Shown here one piece after another: positions 1 to 8,791 of a DNA stretch of 33,892 bases. Under the pieces are notes generated by a model. It had not been told where the DNA came from and did no database searches. It saw only the letters and a program-made list of their open reading frames with translations. The stretch is from Verrucomicrobiaceae bacterium. Its GTDB lineage: Bacteria; Verrucomicrobiota; Verrucomicrobiia; Verrucomicrobiales; Verrucomicrobiaceae. The DNA lies in assembly GCA_016795485.1 (NCBI GenBank), contig JAEUHM010000030.1, positions 124,369-158,260 of the forward strand. Reading direction: 5' to 3'. The number at the start of each line of letters is the position of its first letter. The stretch's first letter is position 1. The position numbers and the translations under genes are program-made.

Positions 1-134
1 ACAATCGAGACCGCTTTATGAGCATGAACGAGGATGATCGCCGCAATTTCATCCGCTCCAGTTTTGACAAAGTATATAACGAAGATCAGCAACGAAGTGG
101 CGGAAATGGAGCGCCACCGCGCCCTCAACCCTAG
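1..134 (+). CDS. 3' end of an unidentified gene (partial, runs off left edge)
   Basis: An open frame enters from the left edge (codons in phase from base 3) and stops at TAG 132-134. About 43 residues are visible. The tail is hydrophilic and charged (includes FIRSSFDKVYNED) and ends in a Pro/Gly/Arg-rich stretch (GGNGAPPRPQP). This fits the low-complexity C-termini of other exported or secretion-linked proteins here. It ends 43 bases before the secretin start on the same strand, so it probably belongs to the same transcription unit and may be a secretion or pilus component. No domain can be recognised from this fragment. An internal ATG at 18 exists, but the frame is open to the edge, so a longer upstream gene is more likely. 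Confidence 0.5.
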   Translation, partial: NRDRFMSMNEDDRRNFIRSSFDKVYNEDQQRSGGNGAPPRPQP

Positions 135-177
135 CCGCCACTCAATGGCATCGAACGCTCTCTGTAGAATCCCAATC

Positions 178-2973
178 ATGCATTTCCCACGATACCCTGT
201 CATTTTTCTCCTGGCATTGCTCGCCATGGCCCACGGCCAGGAGGCAAAGCCCGCGCCCGACAGCGAAACAGCCACTAAAGAGGCGGAGAGGACCGACAGG
301 GCACTGAATAGATCCCTCCTCGCTCAGGCCCAGCCTACGGCACCTGCCCAGCCCGGCGCTCCCACTCAACCAACCGCACCCGCTGGAAGTCCACCTGCGT
401 CTGGTGGTAGCACGGCCCCAACAAGTGGGGCAGGAACACCTCCCTCTGATGGCACAGCCGGCGATGGAGGACCTCGCTTTGACCCCCGTGGAGACGGCTC
501 CGGGTTTAGGCGTCGTGGTCCAGGTGGCGGTGGGCCAGGGGGACCGGGGGGACCAGGTTTTGGCGGCCCAGGTGGCTTTGGCCCAGGGGCGGGCATGTTT
601 GGAGCGCTTGGCACAGGTGGAACTGAAACGACGGAGACTTATACAATTTCAGGGGACAAGGTATCGCTCATCTATCAGAACAATGCGGTAACCGATGTGC
701 TCTCCCTTTATGAGTTGCTCACAGGAATGACGATCATAAAGGACACGGCGATCCTTGAAGGGCCGCCTGTTTCGCTGGTCACGCCTAACCCTGTGGACAA
801 GGCAGAGGCGGTCCGTCTGATTGAGGCAACCTTGCTCACCAATGGTTACTCAATTGTCATCGATGCTGGTGGCAAATCTGCACGCATTCGTTCAACTCGC
901 ACTCGAGGCGCAACAGACCTTCAGTTTGCCCAGGGCGTAAAGTTTTACTCTGATCCGGCACAGATCCCTGAAGGTGAGTCCATCGTTACCTATTACCTGA
1001 AGCTTAAAAACCTTCTCCCTGACGAAGCAGCTACTATTTTGGCCAATCACGTGGGATTGAATGTCTATGGACGCATCACACCAGTAGTCACTCCACCCGG
1101 ACTCCTCATTACGGAGTCGGCTTCCATTGTGAAGCACCTTATTTCAATCACGGACTCGATTGATGTAGCAGGTGATGCCTCGGCGCTCATTACGAAGTTT
1201 GTGCCTCTCAAGTTTGCGGACGCGACAACAGTGGCCCAAATCGTTCAGGCGACGATTACCGCCCAGGCGACCGAACGGGAGAGCAAAGGAATCGCTACCA
1301 TTCGTGGACAGGCACAACCGGAGTATCAACGGAGTTCAGGCAGTGGCGGGCCGGGTTCGCCTCCTCAGCCTCAGCCGTCGTCCAGCAGCAATGATCGGGA
1401 CAGAGATCGCGACCGGGATCGCAAAAACGGCAACGGAGAAGGGGATTCAAGGTTTCCTGCCCCTAGCGCACAGGTCGTTGCAGACTCGAGGCTCAACCAA
1501 ATCTTGGTTGTCGCGAATGCCGAGGACTACACCTACATCACCTCTCTCATCCAAGAGTTTGACCAACCTGTAGATGTCGAGGAGCCGTTCGAGAGAAAAC
1601 TAAACTATGCCTATGCTGTTGATGTCTTGAGCGCACTAGCAGATTTTCTCCAAGATCCCGCAGCCACCACGGGTACGCAGTTGCCAGGCGGAGGGACATT
1701 AGCGGCAAATAATCGCCCGCTGAGTTCATCCTCATCCTCTTTGCTGACGGGTGGCAGGACCACTGGCAACCAGCGCGGCGGGAGCATCGTCGGCTCAAGC
1801 GGCACTGGAGTTTCGGACGATGGCACGGGCAGCTCTGGCGCAGGAGCCGGAAATCGAGCAGACCAGCTCACCGCGCCTGAAGCTGACAATGCGCCGATCT
1901 CTGTACAAGTTGGCAAGACTCGGGTCATCGCCGATCCGATGGCCAACTCCATTATCGTAATGGGCTCTAAAGAGGCGATTGATAAGGCAAACCTTCTGCT
2001 AGATCGCCTGGATCGTAAGCCTGCCCAGGTTTACCTCGCGACTGTGATTGGACAGCTGTCGCTTGGGAATGGAATCAATTTCGGCGTCGACTACTTTACC
2101 CAGTTCAACAACCTTGGTTCTACCCAGGGCTTTACCTCGTCATTCATTGGCTCAAATGAAGGAATAGTGACTAACAACAATGTCACAGACCTGCGCGACA
2201 ACCTTATCACAACGCCTTTTGGTCCGCTTAAAGGATTTAACGTCTACGGTCAGATATCAGAGACGATTCAAGCCTACGTGTCCGCGCTCGAAACCACAAA
2301 CCGATTCAAAGTACTGTCGCGCCCATCGGTCTTCGCGCTAAACAACAAAAAAGCGACAATCACGTCAGGCCAGCAGATTCCGGTTCCGTCACAAACAGTT
2401 ACAGCCGTCGGCAATAACAACAACAACGGCAATGTCACCACTACGGTGGAGTATCGTGATGTCGTATTGAAGCTTGAGGTAGTGCCACTGATCAACCCGA
2501 ATGGTGAAGTCACGCTTACGATCGCTCAAGTCAACGACACGATCATAGGCACTCAGCGAGTAGAGCCGAATGACATCCCCATCATTGGCACTGAGCAATT
2601 GATCACGACCGTGACGGTTCCGAATGGCAACACGGTAGTGCTGGGAGGCCTCATTTCCGAGGAAGACAAAAAGGACACAGAAGGCGTCCCGCTCGTTTCC
2701 CGCATTCCCCTTGTGGGCAATTTGTTCAAGGAGAACCGCAAGGATCTCAACCGCAAGGAGTTGATCATCTTCATTCAACCTCAGGTGGTTAATGACGATA
2801 TCGAACTCAGAAAAGCCTCCCACGGCGAGGACATCCGCACCCGAATCGGAGAAGACGCCGCCAAGAAGTTTCCCCAAGTGCCTGATAAACCACCAGGTGC
2901 AGGATTGCCGGAGAAAAAGAAAAGCTGGCTAGGCAGGCTATTTGACAAAAAGAATAAAGACCAGGGCGAGTAG
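178..2973 (+). CDS. Secretin of type II secretion / type IV pilus kind (GspD/PilQ-like)
   Basis: Outer-membrane secretin, 931 aa, expected to form the multimeric channel of a type II secretion or type IV pilus machine. The ATG at 178 is chosen because it opens a typical signal peptide (MHFPRYPVIFLLALLAMAHG); the frame is open further upstream from 34, but that extension has no exported character and overlaps the preceding gene. After a Gln/Pro/Gly-rich stretch (about residues 25-150) come N-domain-like segments (about 160-230, 255-335, 340-465 and 470-625). The C-terminal secretin domain follows, with the hallmark sequence TVVLGGLISEEDKKD and then VPLVSRIPLVGNLF near residues 820-860, and a lysine-rich tail. 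Two N-domains are interrupted by low-complexity inserts: Ser/Pro followed by an Asp-Arg repeat near residue 410, and a Ser/Gly/Thr-rich insert near 505-560. The family is certain; whether it serves secretion or pili is not decided by the sequence. Confidence 0.93.
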   Translation: MHFPRYPVIFLLALLAMAHGQEAKPAPDSETATKEAERTDRALNRSLLAQAQPTAPAQPGAPTQPTAPAGSPPASGGSTAPTSGAGTPPSDGTAGDGGPRFDPRGDGSGFRRRGPGGGGPGGPGGPGFGGPGGFGPGAGMFGALGTGGTETTETYTISGDKVSLIYQNNAVTDVLSLYELLTGMTIIKDTAILEGPPVSLVTPNPVDKAEAVRLIEATLLTNGYSIVIDAGGKSARIRSTRTRGATDLQFAQGVKFYSDPAQIPEGESIVTYYLKLKNLLPDEAATILANHVGLNVYGRITPVVTPPGLLITESASIVKHLISITDSIDVAGDASALITKFVPLKFADATTVAQIVQATITAQATERESKGIATIRGQAQPEYQRSSGSGGPGSPPQPQPSSSSNDRDRDRDRDRKNGNGEGDSRFPAPSAQVVADSRLNQILVVANAEDYTYITSLIQEFDQPVDVEEPFERKLNYAYAVDVLSALADFLQDPAATTGTQLPGGGTLAANNRPLSSSSSSLLTGGRTTGNQRGGSIVGSSGTGVSDDGTGSSGAGAGNRADQLTAPEADNAPISVQVGKTRVIADPMANSIIVMGSKEAIDKANLLLDRLDRKPAQVYLATVIGQLSLGNGINFGVDYFTQFNNLGSTQGFTSSFIGSNEGIVTNNNVTDLRDNLITTPFGPLKGFNVYGQISETIQAYVSALETTNRFKVLSRPSVFALNNKKATITSGQQIPVPSQTVTAVGNNNNNGNVTTTVEYRDVVLKLEVVPLINPNGEVTLTIAQVNDTIIGTQRVEPNDIPIIGTEQLITTVTVPNGNTVVLGGLISEEDKKDTEGVPLVSRIPLVGNLFKENRKDLNRKELIIFIQPQVVNDDIELRKASHGEDIRTRIGEDAAKKFPQVPDKPPGAGLPEKKKSWLGRLFDKKNKDQGE
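1393..1422 (+). repeat. Short in-frame repeat encoding five Asp-Arg dipeptides
   Basis: Five consecutive GAY-CGN/AGA codon pairs inside the secretin gene encode (Asp-Arg)x5 in a linker between N-domain halves. The copies differ at third positions, so this is an amino-acid-level repeat rather than a recent DNA slippage product. It is flanked by Ser/Pro-rich and Gly/Asn-rich sequence and is likely a disordered insert. Confidence 0.6.
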
Positions 2974-2977
2974 CTTT

Positions 2978-3006
2978 TTTATAGCGCAATTGGCTTTCAA
3001 TATACT
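2978..3006 (+). promoter_or_regulatory. Possible sigma70-like promoter for the patatin gene
   Basis: A -10-like TATACT at 3001-3006 lies 17 bases downstream of a weak -35-like TTTATA at 2978-2983, in the gap between the secretin stop and the patatin start. Found by eye; the -35 match is poor. Confidence 0.25.
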
Positions 3007-3068
3007 GTTAGCCGTTGATTTCACTTTGCATGTGGTAGGTGGGTAGTCAGATTCGTCACTCCTCCACT

Positions 3069-5846
3069 ATGAGTGCGAATCACTATCCGCTTGAGTTAAG
3101 CAAGAAAGAGGCAGACCTGATCAACGAACGTCGTGCGAATCTGAGTAGACCAGATGAGCAGGGGAAGGAACTAGATTCTCCGCCAGAAGTCGGTCTCGCG
3201 CTCTCAGGCGGTGGAATCCGAAGCGCAACCTTCTGTCTAGGTGTGCTCCAGGCATTGGCGCGGGCGGATGTTTTGAAGAAGTTTGACTTTCTCTCCACTA
3301 TCTCCGGCGGCGGTTACATCGGCAGCTTTCTTGGCCGATTATTTACCCGATATCCGGCCCACGTGGTGAACAAGAAACTGACTGACCCACTCAGTCCGGA
3401 GATGGCCTGTCTGCGGGAGAATGGGCGCTATCTCTCGCCAAACGGCGGCGGAGGAGGAATGATGATTGCCGCCGTCTACTTGAGAAACTGGGCAGGGTTG
3501 CACTTCACGTTCGGGTCGTTCGTGTTGTTTGTCTTCCTCACGTTCAATCTCCTTCGCTTTGGACTCTTGAATCGTGCGCTAGAGGAACTGGAGTCATTTT
3601 TGATCGGTCGGACATCATCAACTTTGTGGTGGAGCCCGTGGCTTCTGTTGCCTGTAGCCGTAGCTTTCGTTTGGCTCATCCCGGCCGCATGGGCATACTG
3701 GAACTCGCAGTTCGCCGTGATGATGAAGCGCTGGTGGCGAGGGCTGGCCACAGTCATTGGCTCATTAATTGTGACGGGATTCGCGGTATGGGTCTGGTGC
3801 CATCGAGCAGAGGTTATTTCAGCCCCAAGTGATCAGTTTTTGAATCGCACGGATGTTAGGACTGTCGGCTCGTTAGCTGTGCTGGTCACGGCCGGCATTA
3901 GTGGCTTGATGTGGATCACTGCTGCAGTCGGTGCCATGATCAGGAATCCGAGTAAAGGCACACAGCCTGCTGCCACACTGAGCGCTACTCGCACAGCGGA
4001 CGTGCGGAATGTGCTCTCCAACTGGCTGCGTATCGGCCTAGCAATTGTTGCAGGTAGCGCGGTGCTGGGCCTTGTCGATAGCTTCGGCCAAACGATCTAT
4101 GCTCTCGTGCGTGAGGACCAGGATCAACCGCTTTTGAAATTGGTGATGGCCGGCACTGGCCTTGTGGGGTTGATGACTCTGGTGTTCAAATACAAGGGAG
4201 TAGTGGGTTTGCTCACCGATCAAGGTGGTGATTCCAAGTGGAAGCCCCCTCTTCGTGCAATCGGGAATGCGGCGGGCTACCTCTTCCTTGCAGCCACTCT
4301 TGTGTTCTGGTGCTTCATTGGGCATGCCCTGTCACACGCAGGGGGCAAGCCTGAACGAGGTGTTGCTGGTGCAAGTTTGCTGTCCCACACGTTCCCGGAA
4401 TCACCCGATGTGTCTTTAACGCCTGAGCGCCTCATTCGAGTAGAAGAAGGTGGATTAAATAACTCAGTGGCAGAAGCGGTGGAGGATGTATGGGTTACCC
4501 AAAAGCCCAACACCCGTATGCTTCTCTTTTGGTGGCTGCTTCTGTTAGTGGTTTCGTGGTGTGCGGGTCTCAGTGTCCAATTTCTTAATCTGTCGGCCCT
4601 CCAGACGTTTTATGGAGCCAGACTCCGGCGAGCCTATCTCGGAGCGGCCAATCCGAATCGCCATCACGCCTTCAGCATTGAGCGCAATGATGGGTCGGAC
4701 GACATGGCATTTACTTCATACAAGCCATGGGAGAATGGTGGGCCACTTCACTTGATTGGTACTACCATCAATGAAACGGTGAGTGGCAGGTCTCAGGTAG
4801 TGGACATGGATCGCAAGGGCCTTGGGCTTAGCGTAGGACCTGCTGGCATGGTGTGCGGAACGGGCCACGTAGCGCTAGGGGGATCACCTGATCCAAAGTC
4901 CCCCGACTTGATCAGCATCGAACCGGTCCGAAGCCCAGGACAAGACTTTCATATGCTGGACGCTGAGCACCAAAAGTGGACGAAGAATCGCGCAGTTGAA
5001 GCCATGACACTAGGTAACTGGGTGTCTGTCTCGGGCGCGGCCTTTTCTACTGGGATGGGTGCGAACACCCGAAGTGGTCTCAGCCTATTGCTCGCATTCT
5101 TCAACATCCGGCTTGGTTACTTCTGGGACAGCAAGATCAAACCTTGGTGGCGAGAGAATCGTGCACTTGCGGCCGGCAAGCAAGGCGGGCGCGCTTCCCT
5201 TTTGGAGAATCTCTGGGAGATGCTAATCACCTACTGTCCAGTGCATTCACATTTGTTCTATGAGACGTTTGGGCGCTTTCATGGACCTAACAGAGAGCTC
5301 TGGTATTTGAGTGATGGCGGGCACTTTGAGAATACTGGCTGCTATGAGCTCGTCCGTAGGCGTATCCCTTTCATCCTTTGCTGCGACTGTGGTGCAGATC
5401 CGGACTACGTTTTCGAGGACATGTCCAACATCGTTCGCAAAGCGCGAATCGACTTCCAGGCGGAGGTGACTTTTGCGAATGCTGCCGAACTGAATAAGCT
5501 TGGGCTGCCTTCGAGTTCCAATGGCCACCGCGTCCTCGGCACTCTTGAGGAAGTCAAAGAAAATAGAGCCTCTGCCACGCTGGCCTTCGTCCGTTATCAA
5601 GGCTCAACAAAGCCGGAGACATGTATTTTGTTTCTCAAACCCACTGTTGTGGGTGACGAGCCTCTGGATGTGCAACACTACAAAACGACCCACAATGCTT
5701 TCCCTCAGGAGACTACGCTGGATCAGTTCTTCGACGAAGCCCAATGGGAGAGCTATCGCAAACTTGGAGAGCATATTGGGCAAAAAGTGCTCGCCATTCG
5801 CTCAACATCCGGCTGGAGTCCGGCGTCATGCACACTGCCACCATGA
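3069..5846 (+). CDS. Patatin-like phospholipase with a large multi-pass membrane insertion
   Basis: 925 aa, predicted serine acyl hydrolase acting on membrane lipids. The patatin elements are clear. The oxyanion-hole motif GGGIRSATFCLG is near residues 47-58. The nucleophile is S79 in STISGGGYIGS, where the first Gly of the usual GxSxG is replaced, a form I recall from large bacterial patatins. The catalytic Asp is D749 in LSDGGHFENTG. Between nucleophile and Asp lie about eight hydrophobic helices (near 140-168, 187-213, 222-245, 266-291, 318-337, 358-374, 399-421, 484-509), so the hydrolase fold is split by a membrane domain. The ATG at 3069 starts just before the conserved N-terminus; an upstream in-frame GTG at 3039 is possible. 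It follows the secretin by 95 bases and is closed by an inverted repeat at 5853-5887. Confidence 0.9.
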   Translation: MSANHYPLELSKKEADLINERRANLSRPDEQGKELDSPPEVGLALSGGGIRSATFCLGVLQALARADVLKKFDFLSTISGGGYIGSFLGRLFTRYPAHVVNKKLTDPLSPEMACLRENGRYLSPNGGGGGMMIAAVYLRNWAGLHFTFGSFVLFVFLTFNLLRFGLLNRALEELESFLIGRTSSTLWWSPWLLLPVAVAFVWLIPAAWAYWNSQFAVMMKRWWRGLATVIGSLIVTGFAVWVWCHRAEVISAPSDQFLNRTDVRTVGSLAVLVTAGISGLMWITAAVGAMIRNPSKGTQPAATLSATRTADVRNVLSNWLRIGLAIVAGSAVLGLVDSFGQTIYALVREDQDQPLLKLVMAGTGLVGLMTLVFKYKGVVGLLTDQGGDSKWKPPLRAIGNAAGYLFLAATLVFWCFIGHALSHAGGKPERGVAGASLLSHTFPESPDVSLTPERLIRVEEGGLNNSVAEAVEDVWVTQKPNTRMLLFWWLLLLVVSWCAGLSVQFLNLSALQTFYGARLRRAYLGAANPNRHHAFSIERNDGSDDMAFTSYKPWENGGPLHLIGTTINETVSGRSQVVDMDRKGLGLSVGPAGMVCGTGHVALGGSPDPKSPDLISIEPVRSPGQDFHMLDAEHQKWTKNRAVEAMTLGNWVSVSGAAFSTGMGANTRSGLSLLLAFFNIRLGYFWDSKIKPWWRENRALAAGKQGGRASLLENLWEMLITYCPVHSHLFYETFGRFHGPNRELWYLSDGGHFENTGCYELVRRRIPFILCCDCGADPDYVFEDMSNIVRKARIDFQAEVTFANAAELNKLGLPSSSNGHRVLGTLEEVKENRASATLAFVRYQGSTKPETCILFLKPTVVGDEPLDVQHYKTTHNAFPQETTLDQFFDEAQWESYRKLGEHIGQKVLAIRSTSGWSPASCTLPP

Positions 5847-5852
5847 AAACAA

Positions 5853-5887
5853 AAAACCCGGTCCTGCTTGCCGCGGAACCGGGTTTT
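5853..5887. terminator. Bidirectional terminator between convergent genes
   Basis: Perfect 10-base arms AAAACCCGGT (5853-5862) and ACCGGGTTTT (5878-5887), extended inward by CC/GG around a bulge, enclose a short loop. Each arm carries an A/T run, so it can work in both directions. It sits in the 64-base gap between the ends of the convergent patatin and oxidoreductase genes. Confidence 0.85.
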
Positions 5888-5910
5888 GAGTGGTCAGAGA
5901 TACAAGTAGA

Positions 5911-7395
5911 TCAGATGATGCCTTCTTTCGTCACGCCGGGGATAGCGATTGGGTACCAGCCGTCGGCGTCTGGCTTGACCGGAGCCTCTGTTTCGTTGGT
6001 CACGATGGCTGGCATGTGCTGGACCTTGGAGTTGTAGGCTTCTTCCCAAGTAATCTTCTTGCCGCTGTAGGTGGCCATGCGCCCCATGACCGCACTCATG
6101 GTGCTGTCTGCTCCGTACCAAGCATTGTTGAGATATTTCTTCTCACGGATCGCCTGTTGCAGTTCATTGTGCTCCACTTGATACGGATCGGCGTCACCAC
6201 CTCCGGCGTTCCGGCGGCGTTTTTTATCCGGCCCTTTCTTCTCGGGCTCATCTTTGCCCTCTGGGGCTTTAGCTGGCTCATACTTCCAGATCTCATTGCC
6301 CTTGTAATCGACGGCGCGAGCGCTTCCTGGGCTGAGGTAGATGGTGCCTTTGCTGCCCGAGAACTCCTCACGCACTTCAGCGTTAGTTCCAGCTTGGTGG
6401 CGGCACTGGCTGTTGATCCGAACACCGTTAGCGTAGGTGAACTCCACGTAGTGGTGATCATAGATCTGGCCAAACTTCTTGTCGACCCGCTGCTGGCGTC
6501 CGCCCATGCCCTGAGCGGTCACTGGCGTTGCGTCATGGACGAAATGAATGTCCGTGTTGTTCTTGAAAGGACCTGGAGCACCATTGCGAACCCCGACAAA
6601 CGGTGTGAGGAACCAGTTCGCCACATCAATGTTGTGGATGTGCTGCTCGTTGATGTGATCACCGCAGAGCCACGTGAAGAAATACCAGTTCTGCATCTGA
6701 TATTGAATCTCGCTTTGGCCCTCTTTCTTGTCGCGGAACCAGATGCCCCCGCCATTCCAATACACCTGACCGCCGGTGATATCACCGATCACACCGTCTT
6801 TGACGGCCTTGAATGCGGCGCGATAGCTGGGCTGATATCGGCGCTGAAGGCCAACAGCGACTTTGAGGCCTTTCTCGTCGGCGATTTTTGCCATTTCGTG
6901 AACTTTTCTCACGCCTGGGGCGTCAACAGCCACGGGTTTCTCCATGAATACGTTCTTGCCGGCATTGACAGCTGCTTCGAAGTGATATGGACGAAAGCCT
7001 GGAGGTGTGGCGAGAATGACGTAGTTCGCATCGCTGTCGAGAACTCGCTTGTAAGCATCCAGGCCCACGTGTTGACGATTCTCGGGCACATCGACTTTGT
7101 CAGCATGAGCATTCCGCAAATTGGAGAGCGACTTGTCCAAGTTCTCCTTGTTCAGATCTCCGATGGCCACAAGACGAACACCGCCTGCTGGGTTGCTCAG
7201 AGCCTGATTTCCGGCCCCAGAGCCTCGGCCGCCAGATCCGATCATGGCTATCTTGATCTCGTCTGAGCCCGCCGCCCAGGCACTGCGTTCCACGCTAAGG
7301 GCGCCGGCCGCTCCGGCTACGACTGCGGATCGAAGGAAACCGCGGCGGGATGCGCTAGCGGCGTTAGATTCGTTATTGGTGTTATCTTGGTTCAT
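5911..7395 (-). CDS. Tat-exported Gfo/Idh/MocA family oxidoreductase
   Basis: 494 aa NAD(P)-dependent sugar or polyol oxidoreductase. The N-terminus carries a twin-arginine signal (SRRGFLRSAVV, residues 16-26, followed by an Ala-rich hydrophobic stretch), so it is exported folded with its cofactor. The Rossmann motif IGSGGRGSG lies at about 52-60, the EKP motif at 152-154, and the family active-site stretch GDHINEQHIHNID at 245-257. A charged Lys/Glu/Pro/Arg-rich insert of about 30 residues (372-404) interrupts the C-terminal domain. It lies 37 bases downstream of the TIM-barrel epimerase gene and is probably co-transcribed with it. The substrate cannot be read from sequence; oxidation of a sugar or glycoside at C3 is one known role for exported members of this superfamily. 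Confidence 0.92.
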   Translation of the reverse strand: MNQDNTNNESNAASASRRGFLRSAVVAGAAGALSVERSAWAAGSDEIKIAMIGSGGRGSGAGNQALSNPAGGVRLVAIGDLNKENLDKSLSNLRNAHADKVDVPENRQHVGLDAYKRVLDSDANYVILATPPGFRPYHFEAAVNAGKNVFMEKPVAVDAPGVRKVHEMAKIADEKGLKVAVGLQRRYQPSYRAAFKAVKDGVIGDITGGQVYWNGGGIWFRDKKEGQSEIQYQMQNWYFFTWLCGDHINEQHIHNIDVANWFLTPFVGVRNGAPGPFKNNTDIHFVHDATPVTAQGMGGRQQRVDKKFGQIYDHHYVEFTYANGVRINSQCRHQAGTNAEVREEFSGSKGTIYLSPGSARAVDYKGNEIWKYEPAKAPEGKDEPEKKGPDKKRRRNAGGGDADPYQVEHNELQQAIREKKYLNNAWYGADSTMSAVMGRMATYSGKKITWEEAYNSKVQHMPAIVTNETEAPVKPDADGWYPIAIPGVTKEGII

Positions 7396-7432
7396 GGTGA
7401 GTGGTTAAAACGCATGCTCTCAGCTGTCGTTA

Positions 7433-8296
7433 TCAGGCTCTGGCCTCATTAAGGGTGTCCCTGATGAGCTTGTAGCCTTCACTGTAAACTTCCTCTGGGC
7501 TGCTGAAGAAATCGCGCCAGACGCGTGTTGCAGCTGCGAGGTCAGGGAGTGCTCCTCCAAAGGCTTCGATCGTCAACCATCCATCATAGCCAAGGGACAC
7601 AAGCTTGCGAATCGCCTCACGGCAGGGCGCATGGCCACGGCCGGGCGTACCGCGATCGTTTTCGGAGATGTGAACGTGATTGAGTTTTCCAGTTTTGAAG
7701 ACGGTCTCTATGCAACCAATGGGATCCTTCTCTTCGATGTTGGCGTGGAAAGTATCATACATAGTCCCGAAGTTCGCGTGGTTAACCCGCTGCACGTAGG
7801 ATGCAGCCTGCTCCATCGTGTTCAGGAGATGGGACTCAAATCGGTTCAGCGCTTCGATAGCGTTCTTGATTCCTGCGTCCTGAGCGACTCCCGCAATTGC
7901 GCGATGGACGCCGGCTGCGTTCTCTAGTTCGGTCTCCGAGGGGAACTTTCCAGTGAACTGGCCCAGCACTTGATAGTAAGGCCCGCAGAGGGTCTGGATG
8001 CCAGCGTTGTGGCCGCATTCAATGACGCGCTTGAGGTGATCAATCGCCCCTTGGCGGTTCGCTGCATCAGGGCTGATCGCGTTGTGCGCTTCATCGGGTA
8101 GCACCGTTACGGCAGTGCACTGAAGGCCATTATCCTTGATGACTTGGCCCACGGATTTGAAGTGGGCGGGATTGCTAACGTCGAAAATGGGGATCTCCAC
8201 GCCGTCGTAGCCGACTTTCTTGAGTTTTTCGAAGAGATGGAAGTCAGACTCGGTGACGTGACCGGTCCAGAGAAGAAGATTGAAGCCGATTTTCAT
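7433..8296 (-). CDS. Sugar (phosphate) isomerase/epimerase, xylose-isomerase-like TIM barrel
   Basis: 287 aa, no signal peptide, cytoplasmic. The fold is that of the AP-endonuclease-2/xylose-isomerase family, close to D-tagatose/D-psicose 3-epimerases and hydroxypyruvate isomerases. The expected metal-binding residues can be placed: E148 (AIEALNRFE), D181 (MYDTFHANIEE), H209 (NHVHISENDRG) and E244 (GWLTIEAFG). Spacing and length match the ketose 3-epimerase type, and R215 in the ENDRG loop fits as well. It is first in a two-gene unit with the Gfo/Idh/MocA oxidoreductase, a pairing that suggests sugar oxidation/epimerisation. Exact substrate unknown. Confidence 0.88.
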   Translation of the reverse strand: MKIGFNLLLWTGHVTESDFHLFEKLKKVGYDGVEIPIFDVSNPAHFKSVGQVIKDNGLQCTAVTVLPDEAHNAISPDAANRQGAIDHLKRVIECGHNAGIQTLCGPYYQVLGQFTGKFPSETELENAAGVHRAIAGVAQDAGIKNAIEALNRFESHLLNTMEQAASYVQRVNHANFGTMYDTFHANIEEKDPIGCIETVFKTGKLNHVHISENDRGTPGRGHAPCREAIRKLVSLGYDGWLTIEAFGGALPDLAAATRVWRDFFSSPEEVYSEGYKLIRDTLNEARA

Positions 8297-8311
8297 GGTT
8301 TGAGGGCTGGA

Positions 8312-8339
8312 ATGCTAGAGAGGGTGCAAAATCTGGCAA
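8312..8339 (-). promoter_or_regulatory. Possible sigma70-like promoter of the epimerase/oxidoreductase unit
   Basis: On the minus strand, TTGCCA (8339-8334) and TAGCAT (8317-8312) are spaced by 16 bases, just after the mscL terminator and before the epimerase start at 8296. The implied leader is very short, about ten bases. Found by eye only. Confidence 0.25.
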
Positions 8340-8344
8340 TGAGC

Positions 8345-8377
8345 AAAAAGCCCTGTGGCCAAGGATGGCCACGGGGC
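8345..8377 (-). terminator. Rho-independent terminator after mscL
   Basis: An 11-bp stem (GCCCTGTGGCC / GGCCACGGGGC, one G-T wobble) with a six-base loop spans 8350-8377. Reading on the minus strand it is followed directly by TTTTT (8349-8345). It lies 19 bases past the mscL stop and separates the eight-gene run from the epimerase unit. Confidence 0.85.
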
Positions 8378-8396
8378 AGGTATAGGAGGGGAATAG

Positions 8397-8783
8397 CTAC
8401 TTTTTCAGCAGATCACGGATCTCAGTGAGCAGTTTGATCTCGTCTGAGGGAGTGGGTGGTGCAGCGGCCTCTTCTTTCTTCATTCGGGCGATGAGGGCAT
8501 TGGCCGGCTTCACGATCACAAAGAAAATGACCGCTGCCGTGATCAAAAATTGGACGATTGAAGCCAGGATAATGTCGAGATCGACGATGACCCCCGGTTT
8601 GACCTCCCATGAGAGTAGACCTGTCTTGGTTTCGCCCCCCGCGCCAGCGAGCTTGAGGATTGGGGTTACAACTCCATCGGTGAATGCCTTCACAATGGCT
8701 CCAAACGCAGCGCCGATGATGACACCGGTGGATAGATCGACGACGTTGCCCTTGAGGATGAACTTTTTGAACTCGTTTAGCAT
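8397..8783 (-). CDS. mscL: Large-conductance mechanosensitive channel MscL
   Basis: 128 aa inner-membrane channel that opens under membrane tension and releases osmolytes during hypo-osmotic shock. The N-terminal signature FKKFILKGNVVDLSTGVIIG matches the family closely. There are two membrane helices (about 15-45 and 70-93) and the C-terminal amphipathic bundle LLTEIRDLLKK is nearly identical to other MscL proteins. It starts only 8 bases after the stop of the nitrilase-family gene on the same strand, so it is probably the last cistron of the transporter operon, although a private promoter inside the upstream gene cannot be excluded. A strong terminator follows. Confidence 0.97.
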   Translation of the reverse strand: MLNEFKKFILKGNVVDLSTGVIIGAAFGAIVKAFTDGVVTPILKLAGAGGETKTGLLSWEVKPGVIVDLDIILASIVQFLITAAVIFFVIVKPANALIARMKKEEAAAPPTPSDEIKLLTEIRDLLKK

Positions 8784-8791
8784 AGCGGTTG

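Noticed and set aside
34..177. Extension of the secretin to an ATG at 34
   Set aside because: It would put 48 non-exported residues in front of a clear signal peptide and overlap the end of the preceding gene.
5890..7266. A 458-codon open frame on the + strand, antisense to the Gfo/Idh/MocA gene
   Set aside because: It lies fully inside a confidently assigned gene and its translation has no recognisable motifs; such long antisense frames arise from the codon usage of the real gene.
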